Assembly: GCF_025822245.1 (NCBI RefSeq)
Contig: NZ_JACKTL010000008.1
Coordinates: forward strand, 174,582-238,581
Direction of reading: 5' to 3'
Length of the DNA stretch: 64,000 nt
Origin: Mycolicibacterium hodleri
Lineage (GTDB): Bacteria > Actinomycetota > Actinomycetes > Mycobacteriales > Mycobacteriaceae
In this document: positions 25,681 to 35,659 of the stretch, in pieces
How positions within the stretch are numbered: position 1 is the stretch's first letter
How the letters are laid out: the number at the start of each line of letters is the position of its first letter
The notes under the pieces: generated by a model
The model's input: the letters and a program-made list of their open reading frames with translations, nothing else
Told to the model about the DNA's origin: nothing
Database searches by the model: none
Translations under genes and position numbers: made by a program

Positions 25681-26550
25681 ATGACCTACAGCAGTCTCGG
25701 GGAGTTCCTCCGCGCCCGGCGCGCTCAGGTCGATCCGCATGACGTCGGACTCACGTGGGTCGGCGGACGACGCCGCGTCGCCGGATTGCGCCGCGAAGAA
25801 CTGGCCCAGTTGGCCGGCGTCAGCGCGTCCTACTACACCCGCCTCGAGCAGGGCCAGTCGGTGAACGCCTCCGATGCGGTCCTCGACGCGATCGCCGGGG
25901 CACTTGGCCTCGACGATCACGAACAGCAACACCTGCGCACGCTGGCTCGAGCGCGGCCCGCACGACCGAGCCGAACCGTCAGTGAACGCGTCGACCCGCT
26001 GACCCGCGATCTCCTGGATTCCCTCACCGATCTGCCCGCCCTCGTGGTGGGTCTGCGGCTCGACGTCCTGGCGTGGAATCCGCTGGCTCATGCCCTGCTG
26101 GCGGGTCACCTGGACCGCGATGCGGTGGACCGCTCCGCCGAGCGACCCAATCTGGCGCGCATGCTGTTCCTCGACTGCCACACCCGCGAGCTGTACCTCG
26201 ACTGGCAGCACAAGGCGCGCGCGGTCGTCGGCAACCTCCGCCTGGTCGCCGGCCGCCATCCCGACGACCCAGCCCTGGCGGCCCTGATCGGCGAATTGTC
26301 AATGAAGAGTCCGCAATTCGTCACGCTGTGGCGCGACCATCGGGTCAAGCCCTGCGAGGCCGATTCCTACCGTCTCCAGCATCCGACGGTGGGCCCGTTG
26401 ACCGTGACCCAACACAATCTCGTCGTCGCACGGTCCACCGGCCAGTCGGTGTGCATCGTCACCACCGTCGCCGGGTCGCCCTCGGCGGACACCCTTGGCC
26501 TGCTGGCGGGAGCGGTCGCCAGCACTCAGACTTCTTCAACAGTTTGTTGA
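25681..26550 (+). CDS. XRE-family regulator with MmyB-type C-terminal domain
   Basis: 289 residues. The N-terminal helix-turn-helix is LRREELAQLAGVSASYYTRLEQGQSVNAS within residues 35-70, after LGEFLRARRAQ. The C-terminal 180 residues (ALVVGLRLDVLAWNPLAHALL, ARMLFLDCHTRELYLDW, FVTLWRDHRV, TVGPLTVTQHNLVV) match the MmyB-like ligand domain, a PAS-type fold that in some relatives binds fatty acids. It is transcribed away from the metallo-hydrolase and esterase genes and most likely represses them. Its stop codon lies inside the first of the tandem palindromes that precede the amino-acid transporter. Confidence 0.9.
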   Translation: MTYSSLGEFLRARRAQVDPHDVGLTWVGGRRRVAGLRREELAQLAGVSASYYTRLEQGQSVNASDAVLDAIAGALGLDDHEQQHLRTLARARPARPSRTVSERVDPLTRDLLDSLTDLPALVVGLRLDVLAWNPLAHALLAGHLDRDAVDRSAERPNLARMLFLDCHTRELYLDWQHKARAVVGNLRLVAGRHPDDPALAALIGELSMKSPQFVTLWRDHRVKPCEADSYRLQHPTVGPLTVTQHNLVVARSTGQSVCIVTTVAGSPSADTLGLLAGAVASTQTSSTVC

Positions 26551-26571
26551 GACGGCTTCAACAAAATGTTG
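26536..26571. promoter_or_regulatory. Tandem palindromes before the ABC importer operon
   Basis: Two AT-rich palindromes: TCAACA-gtt-TGTTGA (26536-26550) and CAACA-aaa-TGTTG (26559-26571), centred 22 bases apart, about two helix turns. They lie 34-69 bases before the lipoprotein start. This is the form expected for cooperative binding of two dimers. The fused PLP/DauR-like protein in the operon or the adjacent XRE protein could be the binder. Confidence 0.6.
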
Positions 26572-26604
26572 TAGCGTCGCCCGCATCACACCTTGGAGGT
26601 CATG

Positions 26605-27564
26605 ATGCGTTCACCGCTGCCGGTCCGTACCCGGTTCTCCCTGCTGCTCGTCGGAGTCCTCGCCGCGGGTGTCACCGCCTGCGGCAACGGGGTCGGCGGC
26701 GACACGGCGGAACCGCCGGCCGCCAGCGGCGCCCAGTCGGCGATCCCCGACAACGCGGCACTGATCGAGGCCATCACGCCGGACGAGGCCCTCACCGCCG
26801 GACTCCCTCCCGCGGTCGCCCAGTCCAAGACCGTCAACGTCGGATCCAACATCCAGTCGGCGCCCAACAACTTCTACGCCGAGGACGGCAAGACGCCCAT
26901 CGGTTTCGAGGTGGACCTCGCCAAGGCCATCGCCAAGAAGATCGGCGTGCAGACGGCCTACCAGGACATGGCGTTCGGCTCGCTGATCACCAGCCTGCAG
27001 TCGGGGCGCGTCGACATGACGATGGCCGGGATGAACGACACCAAGGAACGCCAGCAGCAGATCGACTTCGTCGACTACTTCTCCTCCGGCATCACCATCA
27101 TGGTGCAGAAGGGCAATCCGCAGGGCATCACCGGCGCAGACAGCCTGTGCGGCAAGAACGTTGCCGTCGTGCAGGGCACCAGCCACCGGACGTTCGCGGC
27201 CGCCCAGAGCGACACGTGCGTCAAGGAGGGCAAGCCCGCCGTCAACGTGACGGCCACCGACAGCGACACCCAGAACCAGAACCAACTCCGCACCGGCCGG
27301 GTCGCCGCGATCCTCAACGACCTCCCCAGTGCCGCGTACATCTCGCGCACCGCGGGTGACGGCAGCATCTTCGAGGTGGTTCCCGGTGAGCCGATCGACG
27401 GCGGCCCCTACGGTATTGGGTTCGCCAAGGACGATGTCGCCCTTCGCGACTCGGTGAACAAGGCGCTCGGCGAACTGATCGCCGACGGAACGTATCTCAA
27501 GATCCTGCAGAGCTGGGGTGTCGAGCAGGGCGCGCTGAAGGAATCCGCGATCAATGGCGCCTGA
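26605..27564 (+). CDS. Amino-acid ABC transporter substrate-binding lipoprotein
   Basis: 319 residues from ATG 26605, four bases after GGAGGT (ATG 26602 also possible). A signal peptide ends in lipobox LAAGVTAC, so the protein is lipid-anchored outside the membrane. The body is a family 3 solute-binding protein: VNVGSNIQSAPNNFY, IGFEVDLAKAIAKKIG, FGSLITSLQSGRVDM, KERQQQIDFVDYF, and CGKNVAVVQGTSH. Family 3 proteins bind polar amino acids, opines or related small amines. First gene of a four-gene operon with permease, ATPase and the fused PLP protein; it overlaps the permease gene by 11 bases. Confidence 0.93.
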   Translation: MRSPLPVRTRFSLLLVGVLAAGVTACGNGVGGDTAEPPAASGAQSAIPDNAALIEAITPDEALTAGLPPAVAQSKTVNVGSNIQSAPNNFYAEDGKTPIGFEVDLAKAIAKKIGVQTAYQDMAFGSLITSLQSGRVDMTMAGMNDTKERQQQIDFVDYFSSGITIMVQKGNPQGITGADSLCGKNVAVVQGTSHRTFAAAQSDTCVKEGKPAVNVTATDSDTQNQNQLRTGRVAAILNDLPSAAYISRTAGDGSIFEVVPGEPIDGGPYGIGFAKDDVALRDSVNKALGELIADGTYLKILQSWGVEQGALKESAINGA

Positions 27565-28465
27565 GGTCGCCGCGGATCGCCAGGAGCCGCTGGAGATCGT
27601 CCGGCTTCGGCATTGGGGACGTTGGGTGAGCGCCGTCGTCATCCTGGCGCTACTCGTCGCGGCATTCGTCGTACTGTCGCAGGCACGGATCAAGTGGGCG
27701 TCGGTGCCCGACTTCGTGATCTATCGCGTGATGCTCGTCGGGTTGCTGAACACCGTGCTGCTCGCCGTCATCGCGCAGACGGTGGCCATCGTGATCGGGA
27801 TCGTCATCGCCCTGATGCGCCGCAGCGCCAATCCCGTCGCGAAATGGTTTGCGACGGGCTACATCTGGCTGTTCCGCGGTCTGCCCGTGCTGCTGCAGAT
27901 CCTCATCTGGTACAACTTGGCGCTGGTCATTCCGACCATCGCCATTCCGCTGCCCTTCGGGGGATATCTGCTCAACGAGCCCACCAACGTCCTCGTCAGC
28001 GCGTTCACCGCCGCGCTGCTCGGCTTGGCCCTCAACGAGAGCGCCTATATGGCCGAGATCGTGCGGGCCGGGTTGAACAGCGTCGACGGCGGACAGACCG
28101 AGGCCGCCAAGTCGATCGGCATGTCGCCGAGCCTGACGCTGCGGCGAGTGGTGCTCCCCCAGGCCATGCGGGTGATCATCCCGCCGACGGGCAACGACTT
28201 CATCGACATGCTGAAGGGCACCTCGATCGCGTCGGTGATCGGCGTGACCGAACTGCTGCACGCGTCCAACAACATCTCTTCGCACAACCTGCTGGTCATG
28301 GAAACCCTGTTCGCCGCGGCCATCTGGTACATGGTGGTGGTGACGATCGCCGGCGTGGGGCAGCACTACCTGGAGCGCACCTTCGGTTCGGCCGAGCGCA
28401 GCGTCGCCGCGCAAGCCGCGAAGGCGCTGCGCGCCATCCCGTTGACGAGAGGCGCCCGTGTCTGA
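27554..28465 (+). CDS. Amino-acid ABC transporter permease (HisM-type)
   Basis: 303 residues. After a 30-residue cytoplasmic tail, about six membrane helices: one near 33-55, then the HisM core starting [20 protein letters not shown], ending near 285. The coupling loop [32 protein letters not shown] carries the EAA motif that docks on the ATPase. Only one permease gene is present, so the transporter is probably a homodimer in the membrane. It overlaps its neighbours on both sides by about ten bases, showing tight translational coupling. Confidence 0.93.
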   Translation: MAPEVAADRQEPLEIVRLRHWGRWVSAVVILALLVAAFVVLSQARIKWASVPDFVIYRVMLVGLLNTVLLAVIAQTVAIVIGIVIALMRRSANPVAKWFATGYIWLFRGLPVLLQILIWYNLALVIPTIAIPLPFGGYLLNEPTNVLVSAFTAALLGLALNESAYMAEIVRAGLNSVDGGQTEAAKSIGMSPSLTLRRVVLPQAMRVIIPPTGNDFIDMLKGTSIASVIGVTELLHASNNISSHNLLVMETLFAAAIWYMVVVTIAGVGQHYLERTFGSAERSVAAQAAKALRAIPLTRGARV

Positions 28466-29225
28466 GCCATTGCTGCGGGCCGTCGGCGTCCGAAAGAGCT
28501 ACGGCCACATCGAAGTCCTGCGGGGCGTCGACATGGAGGTGCACCGCGGCCAGGTGGTCTGTCTGCTCGGTCCGTCGGGCGCGGGCAAGAGCACCTTCCT
28601 GCGCTGCCTCAACCACCTGGAGTCCGTCGACGAGGGCGAGGTGTGGGTGGACGGCAAACCGATCGGGTTCGAGTTGCGCAACGGCAAGCTCTACGAGCTC
28701 CGGGAGCGTGACGTCGCCAAGCAGCGGCGCGACATCGGCATGGTGTTCCAGCGGTTCAACTTGTTCGGCCACCGCACCGCGTTGGAGAACGTGGTCGAGG
28801 GCCCGATTCGGGTGCTGGGCACCGCGCCCGACGTCGCACGCAAGGAGGGCCTCGAACTGCTCGACCGGGTCGGCCTCGGCCAACGCGGCGACGCCTACCC
28901 GGCGCAGCTGTCCGGTGGTCAGCAGCAGCGCGTGGCGATCGCCCGATCCCTGGCGATGAAGCCGAAGCTCATGCTGTTCGACGAGCCGACCTCGGCACTG
29001 GATCCCGAGCTCGTCGGCGAGGTGCTCGCCGTGATGAACGGGCTGGCCGCCGACGGGATGACGATGGTCGTGGTCACCCACGAGATCGCGTTCGCCGCGG
29101 AGGCGGCCGACGAAGTCGTGTTCATGGCCGACGGTGCGGTGGTGGAGACCGGACCGCCCGAGCGCATCCTCAAGTCCCCCGAACATGAACGCACACGCCA
29201 GTTCCTGGCGCGGGTGCTTGCATGA
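28458..29225 (+). CDS. Amino-acid ABC transporter ATP-binding protein (GlnQ-type)
   Basis: 255 residues from GTG 28458. Walker [11 protein letters not shown]-loop [10 protein letters not shown], signature LSGGQQQR, Walker [15 protein letters not shown] and switch His in VVVTHEI are all intact. It is a GlnQ/HisP-type polar amino-acid import ATPase. The insert [24 protein letters not shown] before the Q-loop, about 12 residues longer than in GlnQ, is common in actinobacterial relatives. Its last four bases (ATGA) start the fused PLP/regulator gene, so that protein is made together with the transporter. Confidence 0.95.
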   Translation: MSEPLLRAVGVRKSYGHIEVLRGVDMEVHRGQVVCLLGPSGAGKSTFLRCLNHLESVDEGEVWVDGKPIGFELRNGKLYELRERDVAKQRRDIGMVFQRFNLFGHRTALENVVEGPIRVLGTAPDVARKEGLELLDRVGLGQRGDAYPAQLSGGQQQRVAIARSLAMKPKLMLFDEPTSALDPELVGEVLAVMNGLAADGMTMVVVTHEIAFAAEAADEVVFMADGAVVETGPPERILKSPEHERTRQFLARVLA

Positions 29226-30955
29226 CGCCCATCTCGCCGCGCTACCTCGTGCAGTTCTCCGAGCCGGCGGGCTACCTCGACTTCGCGCGCTTCGGACCAC
29301 CGTCGCACGCCGTTCTGGACACCACCGCCCGGCTGTTGGAGAAGGCGACGCACGCCGGGCCGGCCACCGTCGACGAACTGATGCGCGAGGAGACCCGTGC
29401 CAAGGCGGCGGCGGCGCGGTTGTGCCGCAGCGACGTCGACCACGTCGTGCTGCAGCCGCACACCAGCCTCGGGCTGCTGCAGGCGGCGTTCAACGCCGCG
29501 GGCGGCACCGTGCTGGTGTCGGCCGCTGAGTTCCCCGCCAACACGTACCCGTGGGCCCGCGCCGAGCAGGCCGGGCGGTTGACGGTCCGGCGGCTGCCCG
29601 GCGGTTACGTCACCGCCGACCGGGTCGCGGAAGCCCTCACCGACGAGATCACCATCGTCTCGGTCAGCGCCGTCGACTACCGCACCGGCTACCGGGCCGA
29701 TCTCGCCGCCCTCCGGGACGTCGTCGGTGACCGCGTCCTGGTCGTCGACGGCATCCAGGGCTTCGGCGTGATCGAGGCGCCGTGGGAAGTGGCCGACATC
29801 CTCGTCGTCGGCGGCCAGAAGTGGTTGCGAGCCGGGTGGGGAACGGGATTCGCGGTGCTCTCGGACCGCGCGCTGGAGCGCATGGACCCGGTCCTGTCGG
29901 GCTGGACGGGTGCGCGCGATCCCGGCTTGTTCGACGACGAGATCCACCCCGCCGACACCACCGCGGCGGCCTGGTCGATCTCCAACCTGAGCCCGGTGAC
30001 CTCGGGTGCGTTCGCGGCGGCGCTGGAGCTGGTCGAGGAGACCGGCGTCGGCGTCATCGCCGCGCACCTCTCCGCCCGGGTGGCCGAGCTCGAGGAGGTG
30101 CTGCTGTCGCGGGGCGCCCAGATCGTCTCCGCCTGCGAGCGGCGCGCCGGCATCCTGGCGTTCACCATGCCGGAGCATCCTCCCGAGCAGATCGGCGCCG
30201 CGTTGACCGCGGAGGGCATCGCGGCGACCGTTCGGCCCGAACACATTCGGCTCTCCCCCCACGTGAGCACCACGTCGGAGACCGTCGACCGGCTGAGCGC
30301 GGCCCTGCTCGCGTTGACCCAGCCGAGACGGCCGGACCCCGCGCCGGTTCCCGTCCCCGCGGGCGATGCGACCCACGACCTGCTCGCGTCGCTGGTGCCG
30401 GCAGTGCACGGACTGGCCGCCATGCTCGGTCCCGGCAACGAGGTGCTGCTGCACGACCTGTCCCGGTTGCCGGACTCGATCGCCGCGATCGCGGGCGACC
30501 TCACTCACCGCACGGTCGGCGGTCCGATGACCGACCTGCTGCTCGGACTGATCCGCCGAGGGACCACCCAGGACCTCATCAACTACCGGACCAACAGTCC
30601 CGACGGTCGTCCGATCCGGTCGTCCACCCTGTTCCTCCGGGACGCCGACGGTGTCGCGATCGGCTGCCTGTGCGTCAACAGCGTGGAACCCGAGACCGTT
30701 TCAGTCGAGGTGGCCCAACGCGAGGAGACCTTTCCGCCCGACGTCGACAGTCTGCAACGGTTCCTGGTGGATCGTGCCATCACCAAGGTCGGCGTGCAGA
30801 CCCCCGAGATGAAGAAACACCACAAGGCGGCGGTCGTCCGCGAGCTGGACGAAGCCGGCTTCTTCCTGATCCGGGATTCGGTCGACCACGTCGCAGGCCG
30901 GCTCGACGTGACCCGCTACACGATCTACAACTACCTCAACGAGATTCGCGGCTGA
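29222..30955 (+). CDS. Class V PLP enzyme fused to a YheO/DauR-like regulator
   Basis: 577 residues. Residues 1-370 are a class V aminotransferase/cysteine-desulfurase fold: VVDGIQGFG with cofactor Asp176, and GGQKWL with the probable Schiff-base Lys200. Residues about 380-500 match the YheO PAS-like domain ([50 protein letters not shown]). Residues 525-577 form the DauR-type helix-turn-helix ([32 protein letters not shown]). MocR regulators fuse a winged helix in front of a class I aminotransferase; here order and both domain families differ. Start overlaps the ATPase stop. It may sense or process the imported amino compound and control the operon; that is inference. Confidence 0.85.
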   Translation: MTPISPRYLVQFSEPAGYLDFARFGPPSHAVLDTTARLLEKATHAGPATVDELMREETRAKAAAARLCRSDVDHVVLQPHTSLGLLQAAFNAAGGTVLVSAAEFPANTYPWARAEQAGRLTVRRLPGGYVTADRVAEALTDEITIVSVSAVDYRTGYRADLAALRDVVGDRVLVVDGIQGFGVIEAPWEVADILVVGGQKWLRAGWGTGFAVLSDRALERMDPVLSGWTGARDPGLFDDEIHPADTTAAAWSISNLSPVTSGAFAAALELVEETGVGVIAAHLSARVAELEEVLLSRGAQIVSACERRAGILAFTMPEHPPEQIGAALTAEGIAATVRPEHIRLSPHVSTTSETVDRLSAALLALTQPRRPDPAPVPVPAGDATHDLLASLVPAVHGLAAMLGPGNEVLLHDLSRLPDSIAAIAGDLTHRTVGGPMTDLLLGLIRRGTTQDLINYRTNSPDGRPIRSSTLFLRDADGVAIGCLCVNSVEPETVSVEVAQREETFPPDVDSLQRFLVDRAITKVGVQTPEMKKHHKAAVVRELDEAGFFLIRDSVDHVAGRLDVTRYTIYNYLNEIRG

Positions 30956-31076
30956 CGGCGCCGCGTCTGCTAGGGACGCCTACAGCCACACGGAAGTGCG
31001 AGCAAGCCAACGACTTCAGGCCTCGACTCACAAAATTCAGTTGCCACTCGCTGCCAGCCATGATGCGATGCCGTTC

Positions 31077-31580
31077 ATGGAGGTGATTTTCAGGAGGCTC
31101 AGCGACCGACAGTACGCAATCGGACTGATCCGCGACGGACCCCGAGACGTCGGCGGCGACGTCGCGATGAGGCTTGCGCCTGGTGACACTCACGTGCCAC
31201 ACGACCTCGTACATTTCATCGTCGAGGAGCAGGCCGAGTTGACGCTCGGAATCTTTGGCCAGTGTGCTGCGGGTGGCGATGTCGGGGGCTTCTTCCGCGC
31301 TTCGGGCGGTAAGCGCGGAAAGGCCGTTCAGCTCAAACGATCTCGTCGACTGGGCGGTGCTGGGAGATCAGATGTCGGGAGATCTGAGGAGCTGGCCGGC
31401 CTTGCGCGGGACGGCGCAATCTCAGCCCAAGTCGACACAGCGGTGGTGTCAGCGGCGTTGAGGGAGGCTATCAACAAGCGACTCAGCGAGGTCCTTGCGC
31501 AATGGAACGGAGTCCCCGTGGGCGACGACCTCGTGCTGGCTTGGCCGACGCACCTGACGATTCGACGCGGTCAGCTGTAG
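31077..31580 (+). CDS. Hypothetical protein
   Basis: 167 residues from ATG 31077; ATG 31068 adds three and the frame extends to 30996. The N-terminal part reads like a compact soluble domain (VIFRRLSDRQYAIGLIRDGPRDVGGDVAMRLAPGD, then VPHDLVHFIVEEQAELTLGIFGQCAAGGDVGGFF), and the C-terminal part is helical and charged (VDTAVVSAALREAINKRLSEVLAQWNGVPVGDDLVLAWP). There is no signal peptide or membrane helix. I recognise no family. It lies alone between the transporter operon and a convergent membrane-protein gene. Confidence 0.6.
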   Translation: MEVIFRRLSDRQYAIGLIRDGPRDVGGDVAMRLAPGDTHVPHDLVHFIVEEQAELTLGIFGQCAAGGDVGGFFRASGGKRGKAVQLKRSRRLGGAGRSDVGRSEELAGLARDGAISAQVDTAVVSAALREAINKRLSEVLAQWNGVPVGDDLVLAWPTHLTIRRGQL

Positions 31581-31647
31581 CGCTCGGAGTACTCGCCTGC
31601 TGCTCGCACCCGAACCACAAGGCCGTCGAAGCCAGTTGGCTCGATGG

Positions 31648-32478
31648 CTACCCGGCGTAGAACAGCAGCAGAGCGCGGGCAGGGTCGGCGGCGTTGCCGA
31701 CGTTGGCCGCCGCCAGGACGAGCACACCGATCCCGACCATCGCGAAAACCGTACTCGCCAGGGCCTTCTTGCGGCGGGCAGCACGATCGGAGCGAGCAGT
31801 CGTCACGAACGATCGCCCGACGACGTCGCCGACGGCTACCGTGGCGCAGGCCAGCACGACAGCTGACGCCGCCAAGACGGCATGGTAATTGCCGAAATCG
31901 TTGATCATGTGGGCAAGTACGGGGCGAGGCGTGCCATGCGCACGTAGTTGCTGCGACACCTGCGCTCGGGCCTGCCCGACGGCCGGGTCGTCGACCGCCG
32001 GTGGGAGCAGGGTCAGGACTGACGACAACGGTGCGACCGCGCCCTGGACGTTGGCCATCAGCAACAGAGCTGCCCCGAAGCCTGCCGCGGTGACGGTTGC
32101 TCCTGCCGCCCCCGCCACCCGTTGGCGTCGGGTCGCGATGGCGCTGTCTGTGGACGACTTCCACAGCCGAGTCGCCCACGCTGCCAGCACCACCACCAGC
32201 AGGCCCGCCAGCACGGCCTTCGCGACGTGATATCGCCTCCAGTACTGGACGAGGTCGTTCATCCCCGCCGGCATCGCCCGATCACCCGAGTGCCACAACG
32301 CGACGAAGTTGTCCGCGACCGAGCTCGACAACGCGGCACTCCCGAAGAAACCGCCGCCGTAACCTCCGCCTGCCAAGCCGACTGGAGCGACCACGAAGGC
32401 CACCCCGAGCAGCAACGCAATAGCGGCAAGCGAAAGCGACCCCCGAGCCCCGCTGTGGCCCTCGTCAGGCAATCCCAT
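31648..32478 (-). CDS. Hypothetical membrane protein
   Basis: 276 residues from an ATG. Four hydrophobic helices: SLAAIALLLGVAFVVAPVGLAG (15-36), AKAVLAGLLVVVLAAWATRLW (86-106), AAGATVTAAGFGAALLLMANV near 130, AVLAASAVVLACATVAVG near 205, plus a fifth near 245-265 (FAMVGIGVLVLAAANV). A loop between helices one and two (GFFGSAALSSSVADNFVALWHSGDRAMPAGMNDLVQYW) is probably extracytoplasmic. No known domain. It starts a few bases after the end of the beta-propeller gene, same strand, so the two may share a transcript. Confidence 0.75.
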   Translation of the reverse strand: MGLPDEGHSGARGSLSLAAIALLLGVAFVVAPVGLAGGGYGGGFFGSAALSSSVADNFVALWHSGDRAMPAGMNDLVQYWRRYHVAKAVLAGLLVVVLAAWATRLWKSSTDSAIATRRQRVAGAAGATVTAAGFGAALLLMANVQGAVAPLSSVLTLLPPAVDDPAVGQARAQVSQQLRAHGTPRPVLAHMINDFGNYHAVLAASAVVLACATVAVGDVVGRSFVTTARSDRAARRKKALASTVFAMVGIGVLVLAAANVGNAADPARALLLFYAG

Positions 32479-32488
32479 CTGATGCTTT

Positions 32489-35400
32489 TTAGGGCCCCGG
32501 TTTCACGCCGCCTGAGAGTTCAACGTCGCGTTGGGTGTCGGGGACGTCGTAGACGACCCCGGTGATGGTGGCCGTCGAGTTGCCGACTGTGATCGTGATG
32601 TCGCCGGTGTAGCGAAGTAGAGGCGCGCGGACTTGCAGGCGTACGGACGAATGTGGCGGCAACTTGTACAGAAGTGACGGCGGGAGGAAAGTCCTGACGT
32701 TGGGAATGACCTTTCCGGACGCGTCGGTGAGCGTCTCGAAGATGGGCTTCTCGAGGGCTAGGCCGGTTTTGACGCCCACGTCGTTGACTACTCCCGCGAC
32801 GGCGGTGTAACCAATTTCGAATCGTGGCCCAACATCGTAGGAATGGTCGTTGTACTCGTAGACGACGCCTCCCTGCTTTGTCATTGCTTGTTGCCATTCC
32901 GTCCACGTCACCGTAGGAGCGCCGTTCGGCTGGAACGTGCACTTCGCCGAGGAGCCTTTCGCGCAGGCGCTGAGAAGGTTCGACGCTTCTGGATCATTGA
33001 CGGACAATGTTCTCGTCGTGGGAAGGCTGTCGCTGATCCGTATGGGGTCCACCGCTGAGCCGAAATAACTGCTCTCGGGGGCGTTCTGGGACCACGAGCC
33101 GATTCCGCCCCCGGTACCGCCTGGGATCCGGTTTCCTTGCGCGTCGTAGTGGAACAGCGTGAATTGGGCGCTTCTGATAAACGCGGTCAAAGGGTTGTAG
33201 TCCGACGGAGAGCCCACGCCAAAAGCAGTCATTGTCAACTTCCACGACTCGCCGGCGGGCTTGGTCAAGATGACGGTGACACGTGTAGCAGAGCTGAACG
33301 AATCGGCCGGAATCTCGAGGTGCAGATGGGCTCCGGGGGCGAGGACTGTTCCGGCAGCGGGACCACCGCCATTGGGCCGACCGTTCCCTTCGTAGGTGAG
33401 AACCCAACCGTCGAACGTGTCGTTGTAGATGTCGAAACCCTTGGTGGACGTCGACCATTCCTGCGTCGGCGCAGGCGGAGTTGCCGCGGCCGCAACGGGG
33501 TTGGTGGTGATCGCCGCGGCGAGGGACGCATTTGTGACGACCGGGGTGACCACCCCGCCCACGTCGAGGGGGTCGACGGTGCCCGACATGTAGCCGGCCA
33601 CGAAGAGCTCTCCGTCCGCACCGAGCGCGAGTCCGGTGGGACCGGCCGCCACGGCACGGGTCTGGTCGGTCATCGTCGCAGCGGCGATGTCGAGAACCGA
33701 GACCACCGACCGCTCCTCGTCGGCGATGTAGGCGTAGGTTCCCGTCGCGTCGATCACCACCGACGTCGGTGAATCCCCCGCCGCGATGGGCGATCCCACC
33801 ACCGTCAGGGTGTCCAGGTCGATGATCGACACCGTCCCGTCCCCCGGTGTCGTCGTCGTGCCCGCGTTGGTGACCACCGCGCGGTTGCCCACCGCGGCGA
33901 TGCCCGTGGGCGCGTCACCGACGGCGATCGTCGCGGCGACGGTGTTGGTGCTGAGATCCAGCACGGTCACGGTGTCGTCGAACTCGTTGGTGATCAGCGC
34001 GCGGTTGCCGCTGATCGCCACACCATAGGGGCCGTCGCCGACCACCACCCGGGTGACGTTCCACGTGCCGGTATCGATCACCGACACCGAATCCTCATAA
34101 CCGTTGGCCACCACCACCCGGGTTCCCGCGGCGTTGACCGCGATCCCGGTCGGGTCGCTACCCACGTACACGTACGGGCGCACGATGGTGTTGGTGGCGG
34201 TGTCGAACACCGTGACGGTGCCGTCGGCGGAATTCACGACGTAGGCGCGGCCGTCGGCGGCGACGGCGATACCCGAGGGGGCACCACCGACAGCGATCGA
34301 CCCGACCACGGCGCGCGTGGCGACGTCGAGCACCGAGACCCGGTCGTTGGTGGAATCGGTGATGTAAGCGTGCTTTCCGTCCGGGCTCATGGCAACCGCG
34401 AACGGTGTGCCGTTGACGCCCAGGGTGTCGCCGGCGCCGACCTGAACGGTCACCGACACCGGTGTGATCGCGGTCTGACTGAACAGCCGCCATCCGCCGT
34501 CACTGACGTTGACGGTGAAGGTGTCGGTGCCGCCGTCGACGGCCAGTGCACTGTTGGGGGTGTAGGTGTAGGTGCCGTCGGCCCGTACCGCGACGGTGCC
34601 CCGCGTGGGACCTTGGCTGACCGTATAGGTCAACGGGTCCCCGTCGGGATCGGTCGCGCCGATGGTGCCGATGACCTTCCCGTTGGCGTCTTCGCCGATC
34701 TGTAGTGGCGCTGCTCCCGGCGCCCGGTTGTAGAACGCACCCACCGCGGTCCGGCGGAACCACTCGACCGCCAGCAGGAACGGCGAGGAGTCGAAGCCGA
34801 CGGGAAGTGGATTCGCCAACGGCGCCAGCAGCGCGTCGACGATGCGTCGGGCGACTGCGATCACCATGTCAGGCAACGACGGCACGGCGGCCGGAACAGC
34901 CGCCGGTGTCACCTCCAGCGCCGCCGTCGCCGTCGCCGCCGCGGCGCTCACCGTCGCGCTCACCGCCGGCCGGAGCGTCGGTACGTCGGATCCGGTGACC
35001 GTGTCGGCGACCTTCGTGGTGGGCGTCGCCTTCACCTGGGTCGCGGGGGCCGGCTGATCGGACGTGACGTTCACCGCGTGGGGCCGCGCGTCGGCGTCGG
35101 GCTGATGATGATCGCCACCCGTGCTCGTCACCTCGTGCGCGGGGTTGGTCACCGAACCCGGCTCGGCCGACGGCGCCGTGGTGGTCGGCGCCGGCGTAGT
35201 AGTCGGCGCCGGCGTGGTCACCTCCGGCGGGGAGGTGGCGTCGGGACTCGACGGTTGCTCCTCGGGCGGGGCCGTGACGACCGTGGCACCGGTGTGCTCA
35301 GGCTCATCGGTGCGATGGTCACCATCGCCGTCGGTGTCGGTGTCGGTGTCGGTACCGGCCTGCGCACGGGTGCCGGACGACGTCGAGAGAGTCTGGCGAG

Positions 35401-35659
35401 TGGGCGTCGACGACGTCGAGGAAGCCTCACGAGCGGGCGTCGACGACGTGCCCGGCTGTGAAGCCGTCCCCCCGGCGGTCGCTCCCCCAGCATCCGAGGT
35501 CGACGACGAATGCGTCTGCGATCCAGAGGAACTCGAGCTGGAACTGGAACTCGACGATTCCTCGTCCGCCCAGGCAATCGGACCGCCCGACACAGCGGCC
35601 CCGATCCCCAAGGCAACCGCCAACGCCCCGACACGACCCACATAACTGGCACCGCTCAC
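32489..35659 (-). CDS. Secreted beta-propeller/Ig-like surface protein
   Basis: 1056 residues from GTG 35659 (MSGASYVGRV), chosen because the longer frame uses a TTG. A signal peptide ends near IAWADEES. Then come a run of serines, a 200-residue Thr/Pro/Ser/Asp-rich linker, a cadherin/VCBS-like domain (GTIGATDPDGDPLTYTVS, GTYTYTPNSALAVDGGTDTFTVNVSDG; about 315-400) and a YVTN-type beta-propeller of about seven blades (VLDVATRAVVGSIAVGGAPSGIAV, VIDTGTWNVTRVVVGDGPYGVAI; about 405-690). The last 300 residues (from STKGFDIYNDTFDGWVLTYEG) form a further domain I do not know. Exported and perhaps wall-associated; binding partner unknown. Confidence 0.85.
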   Translation of the reverse strand: MSGASYVGRVGALAVALGIGAAVSGGPIAWADEESSSSSSSSSSSGSQTHSSSTSDAGGATAGGTASQPGTSSTPAREASSTSSTPTRQTLSTSSGTRAQAGTDTDTDTDGDGDHRTDEPEHTGATVVTAPPEEQPSSPDATSPPEVTTPAPTTTPAPTTTAPSAEPGSVTNPAHEVTSTGGDHHQPDADARPHAVNVTSDQPAPATQVKATPTTKVADTVTGSDVPTLRPAVSATVSAAAATATAALEVTPAAVPAAVPSLPDMVIAVARRIVDALLAPLANPLPVGFDSSPFLLAVEWFRRTAVGAFYNRAPGAAPLQIGEDANGKVIGTIGATDPDGDPLTYTVSQGPTRGTVAVRADGTYTYTPNSALAVDGGTDTFTVNVSDGGWRLFSQTAITPVSVTVQVGAGDTLGVNGTPFAVAMSPDGKHAYITDSTNDRVSVLDVATRAVVGSIAVGGAPSGIAVAADGRAYVVNSADGTVTVFDTATNTIVRPYVYVGSDPTGIAVNAAGTRVVVANGYEDSVSVIDTGTWNVTRVVVGDGPYGVAISGNRALITNEFDDTVTVLDLSTNTVAATIAVGDAPTGIAAVGNRAVVTNAGTTTTPGDGTVSIIDLDTLTVVGSPIAAGDSPTSVVIDATGTYAYIADEERSVVSVLDIAAATMTDQTRAVAAGPTGLALGADGELFVAGYMSGTVDPLDVGGVVTPVVTNASLAAAITTNPVAAAATPPAPTQEWSTSTKGFDIYNDTFDGWVLTYEGNGRPNGGGPAAGTVLAPGAHLHLEIPADSFSSATRVTVILTKPAGESWKLTMTAFGVGSPSDYNPLTAFIRSAQFTLFHYDAQGNRIPGGTGGGIGSWSQNAPESSYFGSAVDPIRISDSLPTTRTLSVNDPEASNLLSACAKGSSAKCTFQPNGAPTVTWTEWQQAMTKQGGVVYEYNDHSYDVGPRFEIGYTAVAGVVNDVGVKTGLALEKPIFETLTDASGKVIPNVRTFLPPSLLYKLPPHSSVRLQVRAPLLRYTGDITITVGNSTATITGVVYDVPDTQRDVELSGGVKPGP

